DNA of 64,000 nucleotides from Candidatus Pantoea floridensis (GCF_900215435.1 NZ_OCMY01000001.1:2976001-3040000), one strand, 5' to 3'. Counted from the first letter of the stretch, positions 8,614-19,054 are shown. Notes: generated by a model from the letters alone, not told the origin. Numbers and translations are program-made.

Positions 8614-9396
8614 ATGATGCGTTATACTCTCAATGCCTGCTTAATATTCGATGCGGTAGACGGCACCCTAACTCCGTGTGACAGCGCGACATCTGAAAGT
8701 CATCTTTCTGTCACCGCCAGTACATTATTACTTTTCTTTCTGCAAAATACCGGCGTTGTTAATCGAGACGAAGTACTTAAGCGCGTCTGGGATGATAACG
8801 GCCACACCTCATCCAATAGCAACCTGAATCAATATCTCAGCATGCTGCGTAAGACATTCCGCCTTTACGGCGTAGACAATGTTATCGTGAGCATCTCGCG
8901 AGGCAATCTTCAGCTAAATCCAGCCATTAGCGTTGAAGTTATGACATCCTCAGCCAATCTTTTACCTGATATTGTCATCAATACACCGGATACCTTCTCC
9001 ACCGCGGATAATTTCTCGTTAAGTACAACCTTCTGGTATCTCGCCAGCGCAATATTATTGAGCCTGGCTTTTTTACTGATGATATTCACGTTTTATGACG
9101 GATTGGCTGCGTCAGCCATAACGTTGACACATTTACATCAGGAGCAATGTGAATTATCTGTAGAAGAAGAGATGTTGGCGACATTTAATCAAACTGCCTA
9201 TGTCAAAAATTTTAATACCGTGCGAAAAAACCTCAATGTTGAGTGTTTACCTGGCCGGAAATTTATTTTCTTCTATGGGGATAAATTGCAAAAGCAAGGT
9301 CTTGGTCGCGTTTTCTTAGCCCACTGTGCTAAACAGAGAGGGAATGACTTCAGCTACTGCGATAGCTATTTCTATTATTCATGGAATCCTACATGA
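8614..9396 (+). CDS. Membrane-anchored winged-helix regulator (ToxR/CadC/MarT-like)
   Basis: The 260-residue protein begins with an OmpR/PhoB-type winged-helix domain (residues 1-110). It has the features TASTLLLFFLQNTGVVNRDEVLKRVWDD and NSNLNQYLSMLRKTFR typical of CadC/ToxR-like regulators. A single membrane segment follows at about residues 145-168 (WYLASAILLSLAFLLMIF), leaving a periplasmic tail of about 90 residues with several cysteines. The layout fits a one-component regulator that senses periplasmic signals. It overlaps the next gene by an ATGA junction. MarT-FidL of Salmonella SPI-3 has the same organisation. The start could also be the second ATG at 8617. Confidence 0.75.
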   Translation: MMRYTLNACLIFDAVDGTLTPCDSATSESHLSVTASTLLLFFLQNTGVVNRDEVLKRVWDDNGHTSSNSNLNQYLSMLRKTFRLYGVDNVIVSISRGNLQLNPAISVEVMTSSANLLPDIVINTPDTFSTADNFSLSTTFWYLASAILLSLAFLLMIFTFYDGLAASAITLTHLHQEQCELSVEEEMLATFNQTAYVKNFNTVRKNLNVECLPGRKFIFFYGDKLQKQGLGRVFLAHCAKQRGNDFSYCDSYFYYSWNPT

Positions 9397-9911
9397 AAAT
9401 CGCGCCGCGTCCGTTTTTTATCGCTTCTGCGTTTGTTACTGCAGCAACTGCACTCATTTCAGGTTGGCATTTTTTATCAGAGCGCCAGGTAGATGAGTTG
9501 AGTTGTGCAACCAAAGCCATTATGCGTTTTGAAGGCATGCAGTATGAGAACATCAATGCGAATGTTCATTTTAATTTTCGCGAGCAGGGTAAGGGTTCAC
9601 TGATCGTTGAGGGATATACCCACTCAGCATCAGGATCGCTGTATTTACAGCGCTATGTTTCGTTCAATTATTCCAGTCAACGTATTTCGCCCGCTGAACG
9701 TCACTATCGTATTGTTCAGTGGCAAGCGAGTGCCTCCTCTATAGATGAATCTCCCGATGTGATATTCGATTACTTCATGCGTGAGATGTCCGATAGCCAT
9801 GACGGCCTTTTTCTTAGCGTACAAAAGCTAAACGACAAAGCAGTACTGATCGGTTCTATCAATTCCCCTCTTTTTGTTTGCACTCTGAAACCGGGTAACA
9901 AACTCAGCTGA
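9393..9911 (+). CDS. FidL-like membrane protein
   Basis: The start at 9393 overlaps the stop of the regulator (ATGA), so the pair is translationally coupled; a more upstream ATG at 9381 is possible. The roughly 172-residue product has one N-terminal membrane segment (PFFIASAFVTAATALISGWHF) and a periplasmic domain with two cysteines (SCATKA near the N-terminus and FVCTLK near the end). This is the form of FidL-like proteins, which accompany ToxR/MarT-like regulators and probably modulate them, as ToxS does with ToxR. The assignment rests on layout and pairing more than on strong motifs. Confidence 0.6.
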   Translation: MKIAPRPFFIASAFVTAATALISGWHFLSERQVDELSCATKAIMRFEGMQYENINANVHFNFREQGKGSLIVEGYTHSASGSLYLQRYVSFNYSSQRISPAERHYRIVQWQASASSIDESPDVIFDYFMREMSDSHDGLFLSVQKLNDKAVLIGSINSPLFVCTLKPGNKLS

Positions 9912-10309
9912 ACGCTCTTTTCTTACGACGACACTGCAGTGCTCATTTATAGCTCTCTCCAGCCCCAAAGCATCCGTCCTTAATCCCACACGAAATAATG
10001 ATGTTGCCCACACTTTTCCCAAGGTGGCGAACCTCTTTTTATCACCCAGGCAGCATTTAAATAACAAAGCTTATAGACCGTATTCGGCGCTTCAATGCAG
10101 GCAGTGAGCTTGTCTGAGGGAATAACTAAAACAGGATGAAAGGATAAAAAGAACGTATCAGAGACATAAAAAACAGAATTTATATCTAAATATCTCAAGG
10201 CTGTGGATTTATGTTTCGTTAAGTTTTGCATTCCCTATATTGAGTTTCGAACCGGTAACGACGGTTTACTGCGGCCAGTTAGGCGCTCGACAACCATGAA
10301 GGAGGGGTT
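9912..10309. other. Upstream region of the choline microcompartment operon
   Basis: About 400 bp with no supported gene. It should hold the promoter of the cut operon. I can point only to an inverted repeat (AACCGGTAACGACGGTT, 10250-10266) and a strong ribosome site AAGGAGGGGTT immediately before 10310. A minus-strand frame at 9980-10231 exists but lacks support. Confidence 0.4.
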
Positions 10310-10588
10310 ATGGGAGATGCATTAGGGCTGATCGAAACCAAAGGATTAGTCGCCTGTATTGAAGCAGCAGATGCAATGTGTAAATCCGCCAATGTACAGC
10401 TGATTGGTTATGAAAATGTGGGGTCTGGTTTAGTTACCGCCATGGTGAAAGGAGATGTTGGCGCCGTGAAAGCCGCAGTGGAATCCGGTGTGGAATCTGT
10501 AGAACGGCTGGGTGCTGTAGTGACGTCGCTGGTGATTGCGCGTCCTCATAACGATATCAACAAAATTGTCATCAAACACAAAGCTTAA
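10310..10588 (+). CDS. cmcA: BMC-H hexameric shell protein CmcA
   Basis: The 92-residue protein is a single BMC domain: [18 protein letters not shown], then [25 protein letters not shown], ending in the loop VIARPHNDI. Such proteins form hexamers that tile the facets of a bacterial microcompartment, with a central pore for small polar metabolites. It is the first gene of the choline-utilisation locus and has a very strong ribosome site. The next two genes are close paralogues, as in the GRM2 loci of Klebsiella and E. coli (cmcA-cmcB-cmcC). Confidence 0.92.
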   Translation: MGDALGLIETKGLVACIEAADAMCKSANVQLIGYENVGSGLVTAMVKGDVGAVKAAVESGVESVERLGAVVTSLVIARPHNDINKIVIKHKA

Positions 10589-10602
10589 ACGGGAGAACGC
10601 AA

Positions 10603-10887
10603 ATGGGCGATGCATTAGGTCTGATTGAAACCAAAGGCTTGGTGGCCTGTATCGAAGCCGCTGATGCCATGTGTAAAGCCGCCAACGTAGAGCTGATTGG
10701 CTATGAAAATGTTGGTTCGGGGCTGGTGACGGCGATGGTCAAAGGGGATGTCGGCGCGGTGAAAGCGGCGGTGGATTCAGGGGTGGAATCTGCACAGCGT
10801 ATCGGTGAAGTCGTCACCTCATTAGTCATTGCGCGTCCGCACAACGACATCAACAAAATCATTATGCAGTACAAAGTGGCTGAATAA
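10603..10887 (+). CDS. cmcB: BMC-H hexameric shell protein CmcB
   Basis: A 94-residue BMC-domain protein, nearly identical to its neighbours over the core ([20 protein letters not shown]). It differs mainly in the C-terminal tail (MQYKVAE). It starts 14 nt after cmcA. Three almost identical shell genes in a row indicate recent tandem duplication with retention, probably for mixing pore types or dosage in the shell. Confidence 0.92.
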   Translation: MGDALGLIETKGLVACIEAADAMCKAANVELIGYENVGSGLVTAMVKGDVGAVKAAVDSGVESAQRIGEVVTSLVIARPHNDINKIIMQYKVAE

Positions 10888-10901
10888 AGGGAGACACAAT
10901 C

Positions 10902-11180
10902 ATGAAAGAAGCACTCGGTTTGATTGAAACCAAGGGATTGGTGGCCTGTATCGAAGCCGCCGATGCGATGTGTAAAGCCGCCAACGTAGAGCTGATTGGC
11001 TATGAAAACGTTGGGTCCGGCCTGGTGACCGCCATGGTGAAAGGCGATGTTGGCGCGGTTAATGCCGCGGTGGATTCCGGTGTTGAAGCGGCCAAACGCA
11101 TTGGCGAAGTTGTGACGGCCCGCGTCATTGCGCGTCCGCATAACGACATTGAAAAAATTGCGGCGCAACACAAAGCCTGA
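10902..11180 (+). CDS. cmcC: BMC-H hexameric shell protein CmcC
   Basis: The third tandem BMC-H protein (92 residues) starts [12 protein letters not shown]. It carries substitutions in the C-terminal third ([29 protein letters not shown]) that distinguish it from cmcA and cmcB. It forms shell hexamers of the choline microcompartment. The spacing of 14 nt to the previous gene repeats the earlier spacing, consistent with duplication of a gene-plus-ribosome-site unit. Confidence 0.92.
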   Translation: MKEALGLIETKGLVACIEAADAMCKAANVELIGYENVGSGLVTAMVKGDVGAVNAAVDSGVEAAKRIGEVVTARVIARPHNDIEKIAAQHKA

Positions 11181-11218
11181 TGCATTCCGCCATTTGTGCG
11201 CTGATGAAGGATTGACTC

Positions 11219-12805
11219 ATGAATGAACTAGACCGCGATTTAAGCTCCCGCCAGCAGGCGCGGGAGTTAGTGCGTAAGGCGAAAAGTGCCCAGACGCAAT
11301 TCGCCATGTTTACTCAGCAGCAGATAGACAAGGTGGTTGAACATATTGCACGTCAGGCTGCACAGCACGCTGAAGCTTTGGGCCGAATGGCCTGCGAAGA
11401 GACCGGCTTTGGCAACTGGCAGGATAAAACCTTAAAAAATCAGTTTGCGTCACTGCAGGTTTTTGCGGCCATCAACGCGATGAAAACCGTGGGTATTATC
11501 CACGAAGACTCCGCAAAGCAAGTGATGGATATTGGCGTGCCGTTAGGTGTGATTTGTGCGCTGGTACCCTCGACCAATCCTACCTCGACCATTTTTTACA
11601 AGACGCTGATCGCACTCAAAGCCGGTAATGCGATTGTTTTCTCACCTCATCCCGGCGCACGCCAGTGCAGTTTGCGCGCTATCGAAATAGTCGCGCAGGC
11701 TGCCGCAGAAGCAGGCGCTCCTGCGAGTATCGTTAGTGGGCTAAGCCAGCTCACTCAGGAAGCCACTGCTGAACTGATGCACAGCAAAGATATTTCACTG
11801 ATTCTTGCAACGGGTGGTGAAGGCATGGTGCGGGCGGCCTATGCCTCAGGCACACCAACGATCAGCGGCGGGCCAGGTAACGGTCCCGCATTTATTGAAC
11901 GCAGTGCAGACATTAAGCAGGCCGTCTCGGACATCATCACCAGTAAGACCTTCGATAACGGCGTTATTTGCGCCTCAGAGCAGTCGATCATCGTTGAACG
12001 ATGCATCTATGCCGAAACGCGACGCGAATTAGAAGCTCAAGGTGCCTGGTTCATGAATCCAGACCAGGCGGCAAAAATGGCGGCATTACTGCTACGAGCT
12101 AATGGCAGCATCAATCCGCAAGTGGTCGGTAAAAGCGCCCAGGTACTGAGCAACATGGCTGGATTCAGCGTGCCGCCCACCACGCGAGTGTTGATTGCTG
12201 AGCAAACTGAGGTATCGCGTGCGAACCCTTATGCGCGCGAGAAATTGTGTCCGGTACTGGGAATGTATGTCGAAGAAGATGGACATCATGCCTGTCAGCG
12301 CGTGGTTGAGCTGCTGACTAACGAGGGAGTTGGGCATACGTTAGTTATTCATACCCGCGACCAGCAGGTTGTTCGCCAGTTCAGCCTGGAAAAACCGGTC
12401 CATCGCATTTTGGTCAACACCCCTGCGGCACTGGGCGGCATTGGCGCAACCACCAATATCATGCCCGCTCTAACGCTGGGTTGTGGCGCGATTGGCGGGG
12501 GTTCCAGCTCGGACAATGTTAGCCCGCTCAATCTTATCAACATTCGTAAAGTGGGATATGGCGTGCGGTCGATGACCGATTTACGTCCTCCGCAAACCCC
12601 AATAACCACAGTACTGCCTGAAGCGGTTACCGCCAGCCCTTCGCCAGCGAGCATTTTTGATGATGCGCGTTTTAAACAGGGTGCGGATGACCAGCGCTTT
12701 AACCACGTGGCAACGGAAACAGCGTCAACCGGTGACGTCAGCTCGCAACAGGTTGAACGCATCATCCGCCAGGTTCTGGCTAAACAATCTCCGGCAACTT
12801 TTTGA
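11219..12805 (+). CDS. cutF: CoA-acylating acetaldehyde dehydrogenase of the choline microcompartment (CutF)
   Basis: This 528-residue aldehyde dehydrogenase converts the acetaldehyde made from choline to acetyl-CoA with NAD+ and CoA inside the microcompartment. The catalytic cysteine is Cys251 in NGVICASEQ. PSTNPTSTIFYK and the glycine-rich GGPGNGPAF match the CoA-acylating family (EutE/PduP). The C-terminus is separated by a linker (about residues 455-500) from an amphipathic helix, SSQQVERIIRQVLAK, which looks like a microcompartment encapsulation peptide. The gene is called cutF in some choline loci and cutB in others. Confidence 0.9.
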   Translation: MNELDRDLSSRQQARELVRKAKSAQTQFAMFTQQQIDKVVEHIARQAAQHAEALGRMACEETGFGNWQDKTLKNQFASLQVFAAINAMKTVGIIHEDSAKQVMDIGVPLGVICALVPSTNPTSTIFYKTLIALKAGNAIVFSPHPGARQCSLRAIEIVAQAAAEAGAPASIVSGLSQLTQEATAELMHSKDISLILATGGEGMVRAAYASGTPTISGGPGNGPAFIERSADIKQAVSDIITSKTFDNGVICASEQSIIVERCIYAETRRELEAQGAWFMNPDQAAKMAALLLRANGSINPQVVGKSAQVLSNMAGFSVPPTTRVLIAEQTEVSRANPYAREKLCPVLGMYVEEDGHHACQRVVELLTNEGVGHTLVIHTRDQQVVRQFSLEKPVHRILVNTPAALGGIGATTNIMPALTLGCGAIGGGSSSDNVSPLNLINIRKVGYGVRSMTDLRPPQTPITTVLPEAVTASPSPASIFDDARFKQGADDQRFNHVATETASTGDVSSQQVERIIRQVLAKQSPATF

Positions 12806-12823
12806 ATAAAGGCGGTTATTACG

Positions 12824-13087
12824 ATGATTCTCGCAAAGGTTACGGGCCATGTGGTTGCGACGCAAAAGTGTGATGCGCTGCGGGGCAGTAATTTATTGCT
12901 GATTACCGCTCTGGATGATGATCAGCAGACGATGCCGGACCGAACCTGGGTTGCCGTCGATAGCGTTGGGGCAGGAATGGGCGATGTGGTGTTGGCTGAA
13001 AATTATTTCGCCCTGAACAAAGAGCAGTACAAAGCGATGTCGGTGGTTGCCATTGTCGAGAAAGTGTTCCGTGACGTAAGGGAGTGA
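12824..13087 (+). CDS. cmcD: BMC-P pentameric vertex protein CmcD (EutN/CcmL family)
   Basis: The 87-residue protein starts MILAKVTGHVVATQK and contains LLLITALDDD and AVDSVGAGMGDVVLA, the signatures of EutN/CcmL proteins. These form pentamers that close the vertices of the microcompartment shell. Length is normal for the family. It sits between the aldehyde and alcohol dehydrogenase genes, as in the GRM2 loci. Confidence 0.9.
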   Translation: MILAKVTGHVVATQKCDALRGSNLLLITALDDDQQTMPDRTWVAVDSVGAGMGDVVLAENYFALNKEQYKAMSVVAIVEKVFRDVRE

Positions 13088-13094
13088 ACAAAGC

Positions 13095-14264
13095 ATGAGG
13101 GAGTTTCAGCTAAAGCCGCGAATCCAGTTTGGCAAGGATGCTCTGGCGCTACTTGAACGATTACCGGCTCTCAATGCGCTGTTAGTGACTGACAGTGCAA
13201 TGGTCAAGCTGGGATATGCGCAGAAAGTAACCCAGATATGGCAGCAGCAAGGCATCAGCTATCAAATATGGGATGACGTGACAGCCGATCCGGATGTAGC
13301 CACCGTGGCGCGCGGCATCCGGCTGATGGAAAGCCACTTTCCTCAACTTATTGTCGCACTCGGGGGCGGATCGGTAATTGATGCGGCGAAAGCGGTGCTG
13401 TTCACTCTGGCTAACGATGCGGCAGCACCAAAGCGTGAGCGCCCCTGTTTTGTCGCCATTCCAACGACCAGTGGGACAGGCTCGGAAGTGACTGCTTTTT
13501 CAGTCGTGAAAGCGCAGGGCGAAAAACTGGTATTGGTGGATACCGAGATGCTGCCCGATATCGCCATTCTTGACCCGGCGTTTGTTGCATCGGTACCACC
13601 CGCCATCACCGCAGATACCGGCATGGATGTGCTATGTCATGCGCTTGAAGCCTATGTCTCGCTTCACGCAAGTGACTTCTCAGATGCACTGGCAGAGAAA
13701 GCGGTACAGCAGGTGTTCTGCTATCTGCCGTCCTGCTGGCGCAACGGCGATGACGCATTAGCACGCGAGAAGATGCATAACGCCTCTTGCATGGCCGGCA
13801 TGGCCTTCACCAACGCGTCGCTCGGTATCACCCATAGTCTTGCGCATGCACTGGGTGGCGTATTCAGCATTCCGCATGGGCGCGCTAATGCCTTGCTGAT
13901 GGCACATATTGTGGCCTGGAATGCGGATTATGCCGGTGAGTGCGACAACGCCGCGGCGCAAAAATATGCCCGTCTTGCACGCTTGCTCGAACTACCGGCG
14001 AACACCACGCAACAGGGCGTTAGCAGCTTGCTGCTGGCGATTCGCGCCATGCAAGAGGAGATGAAGTTGCCGCTCGGCATTAACGAATTATCGATTGGTG
14101 CAGAGCAATTTGAGCAGCAGCTGGCGGCGATGGCCCAACAGGCTATGCGCGACAGTTGTACCCCCACAAACCCACGCAAGCCTGACCTGTCCTCGCTTAT
14201 CGCATTGTTGCGCCAGGCGTGGAGCGATCGTGCCTTAGCTCTGCGTGCTCAGGAATACAAATAA
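13095..14264 (+). CDS. cutO: Iron-containing alcohol dehydrogenase of the choline microcompartment (CutO)
   Basis: The 389-residue protein is a group III (iron-dependent) alcohol dehydrogenase that reduces acetaldehyde to ethanol and so regenerates NAD+ within the compartment. It shows the cofactor-binding GGGSVIDAAK, the PTTSGTGSEVTAFSV segment, and the metal-binding histidine region ITHSLAHALGGVFSIPHGRANA. It starts 7 nt after cmcD. EutG and PduQ play the same part in ethanolamine and propanediol compartments. Confidence 0.9.
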   Translation: MREFQLKPRIQFGKDALALLERLPALNALLVTDSAMVKLGYAQKVTQIWQQQGISYQIWDDVTADPDVATVARGIRLMESHFPQLIVALGGGSVIDAAKAVLFTLANDAAAPKRERPCFVAIPTTSGTGSEVTAFSVVKAQGEKLVLVDTEMLPDIAILDPAFVASVPPAITADTGMDVLCHALEAYVSLHASDFSDALAEKAVQQVFCYLPSCWRNGDDALAREKMHNASCMAGMAFTNASLGITHSLAHALGGVFSIPHGRANALLMAHIVAWNADYAGECDNAAAQKYARLARLLELPANTTQQGVSSLLLAIRAMQEEMKLPLGINELSIGAEQFEQQLAAMAQQAMRDSCTPTNPRKPDLSSLIALLRQAWSDRALALRAQEYK

Positions 14265-14282
14265 GAACATCAGGAGATCCTC

Positions 14283-17200
14283 ATGTCACACTACAGCCTA
14301 ACGCCGCGCGTCAAAGTTCTGGCGGATCGTTTACTTACCCACAAAAGTACACTGTGTTCCGAGCATGCGACTTTACTTCATGCTATCGACGCCCAGATGA
14401 GTGGGGTGCCTGCAGCCGTGAAACCGGCGCGTCGTTTCTATGAGTTGATGCGCCAGGTGCCTGCCACCGTCGAAGCCGATCAGCTGATTGTTGGCAATGC
14501 GACCGCCAGGCCGCATGGTTCGATATTTCATGATGAAGTGACACGCAACCGCACTTCAGTGTTCCAGTTTTTAAGCCTTGATGCGCCCCTGGTTTCTCCG
14601 GACTACAACGTGGTTATTGAGCAAGGCGTGCAGGCCATGCGTAATCAACTTGAAAAACAGTGTGAGACGTTAAGCAGTAGCATTAGCCGCAGCAGTATGG
14701 ATGAAGCCAATGCGTGTCGTGCCGCGATCTATGCTTGCGATGCACTGGTTACACTGGCAAAGAATCTGGCAGATCGTGCGGAGACATTGGCTATCGCTGA
14801 GCCGAATAGTTATCGACAGGCTGAACTGCGTGAAAGTGCCGAGATGTTACGTCATGTGCCCGCGTATCCTGCCCGTAGTTTTAAAGAAGCTTGTCAGGCT
14901 TTCTATCTGTTTCAACTGGCGGTGTTAATGGATAACGGGGAGTATGCCGTGAATCCATGCGGTGCTGATAAAGCGCTTTTCCCATGGTATCAACATGATG
15001 TAACAAACGGCAAAATCACCGCGCAGCAGGGTTATGAGATTGTTGAAAGCCTCTGGTTTAAGCTGGCAGAGCTGAGCGAAGTCCGCGCTGATCATGCCAT
15101 TCAAGGCTACCCTATGTTTGATGCGATGCTGCGTGGCCACACGATCGATGAAAGCCATATCGTTATCAATGAACTCTCTTCGTTATTCCTCAGCGCCCAG
15201 CACAACCTCAGTGCGCTGAATCTGCCTGTACGCCTGTTCAGCAGCACCCCTTCCGCAGACGGCCGTGCCGGCACTCCTGATGACATGCCCGTGATGGAGG
15301 GGTTAACACCGCGCGTGCAGCGCTTACGCAACCATTATTTGCAGGCGCGTCCGAGCGTTTCCATCTTCAGGGCGCTGGCATTCACCGAGGTGGTGAAAAA
15401 TAATCCGGGTTTGCCCGTAGTTTTACAGCGAGCAAAAGCCTTCCGTCGTGCCTGTGAGACGGCGCCCATCCTGATTCAGAAAGATGAATTGATCGTCGGC
15501 CATCCGTGCGGTAAGCCACGCGCCGGCGCTTTTTCACCCGATATCGCCTGGCGCTGGGTGCGTGATGAGCTGGATACGATGGGCACACGTCCACAAGATC
15601 CTTTCGTGATCAGCGAAGAGGACAAGAAAACTATTCGTGAAGAGATCGTCCCGTTTTGGGAAGGGCGCTCGCTGGATGAGATCTGCGAAGCGCAGTATCG
15701 TGAAGCGGGTGTGTGGTCGTTCAGCGGTGAAACCTTTGTTAGCGATCTTTCCTATCACCAAATTAACGGCGGTGGCGATACTTGCCCTGGTTACGACGTG
15801 CTGCTGTTCACTAAAGGCATGAACGGTATTAAAGCCGATGCGCAGGCCCATCTGGCTTCGCTCAGCATGGAAAATCCTGAAGACATCGATCGTATCTATT
15901 ACTACAAAGCGGCGATTGAAACCTGCGAAGGTGTAATGAGTTACGCTCGTCGTATTGCAGCCCAAGCGCGTGAACTTGCCGTATCGGAGCCAAATGCCCA
16001 GCGCCGTGCAGAGTTGCTCACCATTGCTGAGGTCAACGAAAATGTACCCGCTAATCCACCTAAGACTTTGCAGGAGGCGCTACAAAGCATCTGGACAGTG
16101 GAGTCATTGTTTGAAATTGAAGAAAACCAAACCGGATTATCGCTGGGGCGCGTTGATCAATACTGCTATCCCATGTTTGCGGAAGACATCCGCGAAGGGC
16201 GTTTAACCGCAGAAACCGCAGTTGAAATGCTGCAGGCCTTCATTATCAAATGTGCTGAGCTGATGTGGATGTCTAGCGAGGCGGGAGCGAAGTATTTCGC
16301 TGGCTATCAGCCGTTTATCAACCTGACAGTGGGCGGACAGAAACGTAGCGGCGGCGATGCCTGTAACGATCTGACCTATCTGATTATGGATGCCGTGCGA
16401 TTTGTGAAGGTGTATCAGCCTTCATTAGCCTGCAGAATTCACAATCAGTCGCCGCAAAAGTACATGGAAAAAATCGTCGATGTTGTAAAAGCAGGTATGG
16501 GCTTCCCGGCATGCCACTTCGATGATTCTCATATCAAAATGATGCTGCGCAAAGGTTTTGATTTTGACGATGCGCGCGACTACTGCCTGATGGGCTGCGT
16601 AGAGCCACAAAAATCGGGGCGTATTTATCAGTGGACCTCTACCGGCTATACGCAATGGCCAATCGCCATTGAGTTTGTGTTGAATCGCGGCCGTATGGTG
16701 CTGTTTGACAGCTATCAAGGTCTTGATACCGGCGAGCTTAGCGAGCTTAAAACCTTCGCAGATTTTGATACCGCAGTGAAAAAACAGGTGGCCCACATTG
16801 TGCGTCTGTCCGCTGTAGGTACCGTGATCAGCCAGCGCGTCCATCGTGACGTTGCCCCAAAACCCCTCATGTCACTGCTGGTAGAAGGTTGCATGGAGAG
16901 TGGAAAAGACGTTGCGTCGGGCGGCGCAATGATCAATCACGGTCCGGGCCTCATCTTCTCCGGTCTGGCCACCTACATCGATTCCATGGCGGCAATTCGC
17001 AAACTGGTTTACGAAGATCGTAAATACACCCTGGAACAGATGCGTGATGCGATGCTGGCAAATTTCGTCGGCTATGATGCCCTGCGCCGTGATTGCCTGA
17101 ACGCGCCGAAATATGGCAACGACGATAAAAGTGTCGATCTGCTGGCGTTGGATATTACGGAGTGGACGGAAAAAGAGTGTCGCCAGTATCAAATGCTCTA

Positions 17201-17672
17201 TTCCACACTCAGTCACGGTACGCTTTCAATTTCCAATAATACTCCCATCGGGGAACTCACCAATGCCACGCCAAATGGGCGGTTGGCGTGGATGCCGCTT
17301 TCTGATGGCATCAGCCCAACCCAGGGGGCTGATAAACAGGGGCCGACTGCAGTTATCAAGTCAGTGAGTACCATGAATGTTGAAACGATGAATATCGGCA
17401 TGGTGCATAACTTCAAATTCCTCAAAGGATTATTAGACACGCCGGAAGGGCGGCAGGGCTTGATTACACTGTTGCGCACGGCTTCCATCCTCGGCAACGG
17501 GCAGATGCAGTTCAGCTATGTGGATAATGAAGTGCTGAAAAAGGCACAGCTCGAGCCGGAAAAATACCGTGATTTAATTGTGCGTGTGGCGGGTTACAGC
17601 GCCTATTTCGTTGAGCTGTGTAAAGAGGTTCAGGACGAAATAATCAGTCGCACCGTGATTGAGAAATTTTAA
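14283..17672 (+). CDS. cutC: Choline trimethylamine-lyase CutC, long (type II) form
   Basis: This glycyl radical enzyme splits choline to trimethylamine and acetaldehyde. The thiyl-radical cysteine is Cys772 in MGCVEPQ, with the partner Glu774. The glycyl radical is Gly1104 in RVAGYSA, near the C-terminus. The sequence after the cysteine ([16 protein letters not shown]) fits choline lyases rather than diol dehydratases. At 1129 residues it has an N-terminal extension of about 340 residues that repeats the start of the PFL-like domain but lacks the catalytic residues. This is the Klebsiella/E. coli type II form, in which the extension is thought to help loading into the shell. It is not truncated and both radical motifs are intact. 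Confidence 0.94.
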   Translation: MSHYSLTPRVKVLADRLLTHKSTLCSEHATLLHAIDAQMSGVPAAVKPARRFYELMRQVPATVEADQLIVGNATARPHGSIFHDEVTRNRTSVFQFLSLDAPLVSPDYNVVIEQGVQAMRNQLEKQCETLSSSISRSSMDEANACRAAIYACDALVTLAKNLADRAETLAIAEPNSYRQAELRESAEMLRHVPAYPARSFKEACQAFYLFQLAVLMDNGEYAVNPCGADKALFPWYQHDVTNGKITAQQGYEIVESLWFKLAELSEVRADHAIQGYPMFDAMLRGHTIDESHIVINELSSLFLSAQHNLSALNLPVRLFSSTPSADGRAGTPDDMPVMEGLTPRVQRLRNHYLQARPSVSIFRALAFTEVVKNNPGLPVVLQRAKAFRRACETAPILIQKDELIVGHPCGKPRAGAFSPDIAWRWVRDELDTMGTRPQDPFVISEEDKKTIREEIVPFWEGRSLDEICEAQYREAGVWSFSGETFVSDLSYHQINGGGDTCPGYDVLLFTKGMNGIKADAQAHLASLSMENPEDIDRIYYYKAAIETCEGVMSYARRIAAQARELAVSEPNAQRRAELLTIAEVNENVPANPPKTLQEALQSIWTVESLFEIEENQTGLSLGRVDQYCYPMFAEDIREGRLTAETAVEMLQAFIIKCAELMWMSSEAGAKYFAGYQPFINLTVGGQKRSGGDACNDLTYLIMDAVRFVKVYQPSLACRIHNQSPQKYMEKIVDVVKAGMGFPACHFDDSHIKMMLRKGFDFDDARDYCLMGCVEPQKSGRIYQWTSTGYTQWPIAIEFVLNRGRMVLFDSYQGLDTGELSELKTFADFDTAVKKQVAHIVRLSAVGTVISQRVHRDVAPKPLMSLLVEGCMESGKDVASGGAMINHGPGLIFSGLATYIDSMAAIRKLVYEDRKYTLEQMRDAMLANFVGYDALRRDCLNAPKYGNDDKSVDLLALDITEWTEKECRQYQMLYSTLSHGTLSISNNTPIGELTNATPNGRLAWMPLSDGISPTQGADKQGPTAVIKSVSTMNVETMNIGMVHNFKFLKGLLDTPEGRQGLITLLRTASILGNGQMQFSYVDNEVLKKAQLEPEKYRDLIVRVAGYSAYFVELCKEVQDEIISRTVIEKF

Positions 17673-17717
17673 TTATCAGGATATTTAGCGACAAGGATGT
17701 CTGATAAGGAGCGCGGT

Positions 17718-18653
17718 ATGGAAGCAGTGGCTGAATTAAAAGGGCGGATTTTTAATATCCAAAAGTACTCCATTTATGATGGTGATGGTATTCGTACGCT
17801 AGTCTTTTTTAAAGGCTGCAATATACGTTGCCCCTGGTGTGCGAATCCAGAGGGTCTGGTTAAAAACTTTCAGGTAATGTTCTCACGTGACAAGTGCATT
17901 GATTGTGGTGAATGCGTAAATATTTGTCCGGTAGGTATTCATAAAAATATTGATGGCAAACATATTGTTGATCGTGGCATAGATTGCATTGGTTGCCGAC
18001 AATGTGAAAATATTTGCACCAAAAATGCATTGGATATTCTAGGTAAAGATGTCACCGTCTCTGAGTTGATGGACATTATCATGCAGGATTACGATTTCTA
18101 TATCTCATCCGGTGGTGGTGTCACGATTGGTGGCGGTGAAATGAGCTTGCAAACGGATTTTGCTGTGGCGCTGTTCACTGAATGTAAAAAAATGATGATC
18201 AATACGGCGGTTGAAACGCAAGGAACAACGTCTCTTGCTAACTATCAAAAGCTTCAGCCCGTTACAGATACCTTTTTATTTGACCTTAAACAAATCAGTA
18301 GCGAGCAGCATAAAAGCTTATTCGGTATTGGCAACGAGTCTGTGCTGCGCAACCTTGAATGGCTGGTGGATTCAGGCGCGAAGGTGATAGTCAGAATGCC
18401 GCTAGTTCGTTGTTATAACGATTCGTATGATTCAATTACGGGAGCGATTGACTATATTTGCAGGCTTGCTAAGCGGGGCAATATTCAACGTATCGATTTT
18501 TTACCTTATCACCAATTAGGAAAAATGAAATATGAACGACTAGGGATGGAATATCCCATTCTAAATGATCCTTCTTATAGTGCAGAGGAGTTGCATCGTC
18601 TCGAACAATTCCTGGCGCAGTTTGATTTTGATATTCGCTTAGTTCGTCATTAA
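17718..18653 (+). CDS. cutD: CutC-activating radical SAM enzyme CutD
   Basis: CutD makes the glycyl radical on CutC using S-adenosylmethionine. The radical SAM motif is C34-x3-C38-x2-C41 (GCNIRCPWC), followed by two ferredoxin-type cysteine clusters (CIDCGECVNICP and CIGCRQCENIC) typical of glycyl radical activases. The start at 17718 is preferred because AAGGAG lies 6 nt upstream; an in-frame ATG at 17697 adds seven residues. The gene is visibly richer in A and T than cutC next to it. Confidence 0.92.
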   Translation: MEAVAELKGRIFNIQKYSIYDGDGIRTLVFFKGCNIRCPWCANPEGLVKNFQVMFSRDKCIDCGECVNICPVGIHKNIDGKHIVDRGIDCIGCRQCENICTKNALDILGKDVTVSELMDIIMQDYDFYISSGGGVTIGGGEMSLQTDFAVALFTECKKMMINTAVETQGTTSLANYQKLQPVTDTFLFDLKQISSEQHKSLFGIGNESVLRNLEWLVDSGAKVIVRMPLVRCYNDSYDSITGAIDYICRLAKRGNIQRIDFLPYHQLGKMKYERLGMEYPILNDPSYSAEELHRLEQFLAQFDFDIRLVRH

Positions 18654-18664
18654 CCGGAGGCGTA

Positions 18665-19054
18665 ATGAAAAGTTTAGGCATCATTGAAACGATAGGCTTG
18701 GCTGCCGCAATAAAAGCAGCCGATGCTGCCTGTAAAGCCGCCGATGTGCAGTGTATTGGCTATCGCACGGTAGGTTCCGGACGGGTAAATATTTGCTTTG
18801 AGGGGGAGATCAGTGCCATCCGTGCGGCCATCGAACACGGCACCGGCGTAATTGAAAAAAAACAGCTGCTGGCCTCGTTGGTTATTGCGCGTCCCGAGCG
18901 GAGCGTGATAACGGCGTTGCAAAAATTGAAAGGCAAAGGATTCTGCCAGCAAAACGCGCCATCGGCATTCAAAGCACCTGCTATGCCGGAAGTGATGGAT
19001 TCTCAAATGGGTAGAGAAGAAAAAGCGTCGGTGAAGAAAGGGAATAAATCATGA
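18665..19054 (+). CDS. cmcE: BMC-H shell protein with C-terminal extension, CmcE
   Basis: Residues 1-90 form a BMC domain (MKSLGIIETIGLAAAIKAAD, VGSGRVNICFEGEISAIRAAIEHG) more divergent than CmcA-C. About 38 extra residues follow, rich in lysine, alanine and serine and without clear structure. Extended BMC-H proteins may carry tails that face the lumen or cytosol and recruit partners. It overlaps the next gene by ATGA, so the two are coupled. Confidence 0.88.
   Translation: MKSLGIIETIGLAAAIKAADAACKAADVQCIGYRTVGSGRVNICFEGEISAIRAAIEHGTGVIEKKQLLASLVIARPERSVITALQKLKGKGFCQQNAPSAFKAPAMPEVMDSQMGREEKASVKKGNKS

Noticed and set aside
9980..10231. Minus-strand 83-codon frame upstream of cmcA
   Set aside because: ATG sits directly on AGGGA with no spacing, no recognised domain, and it lies where the cut promoter is expected.
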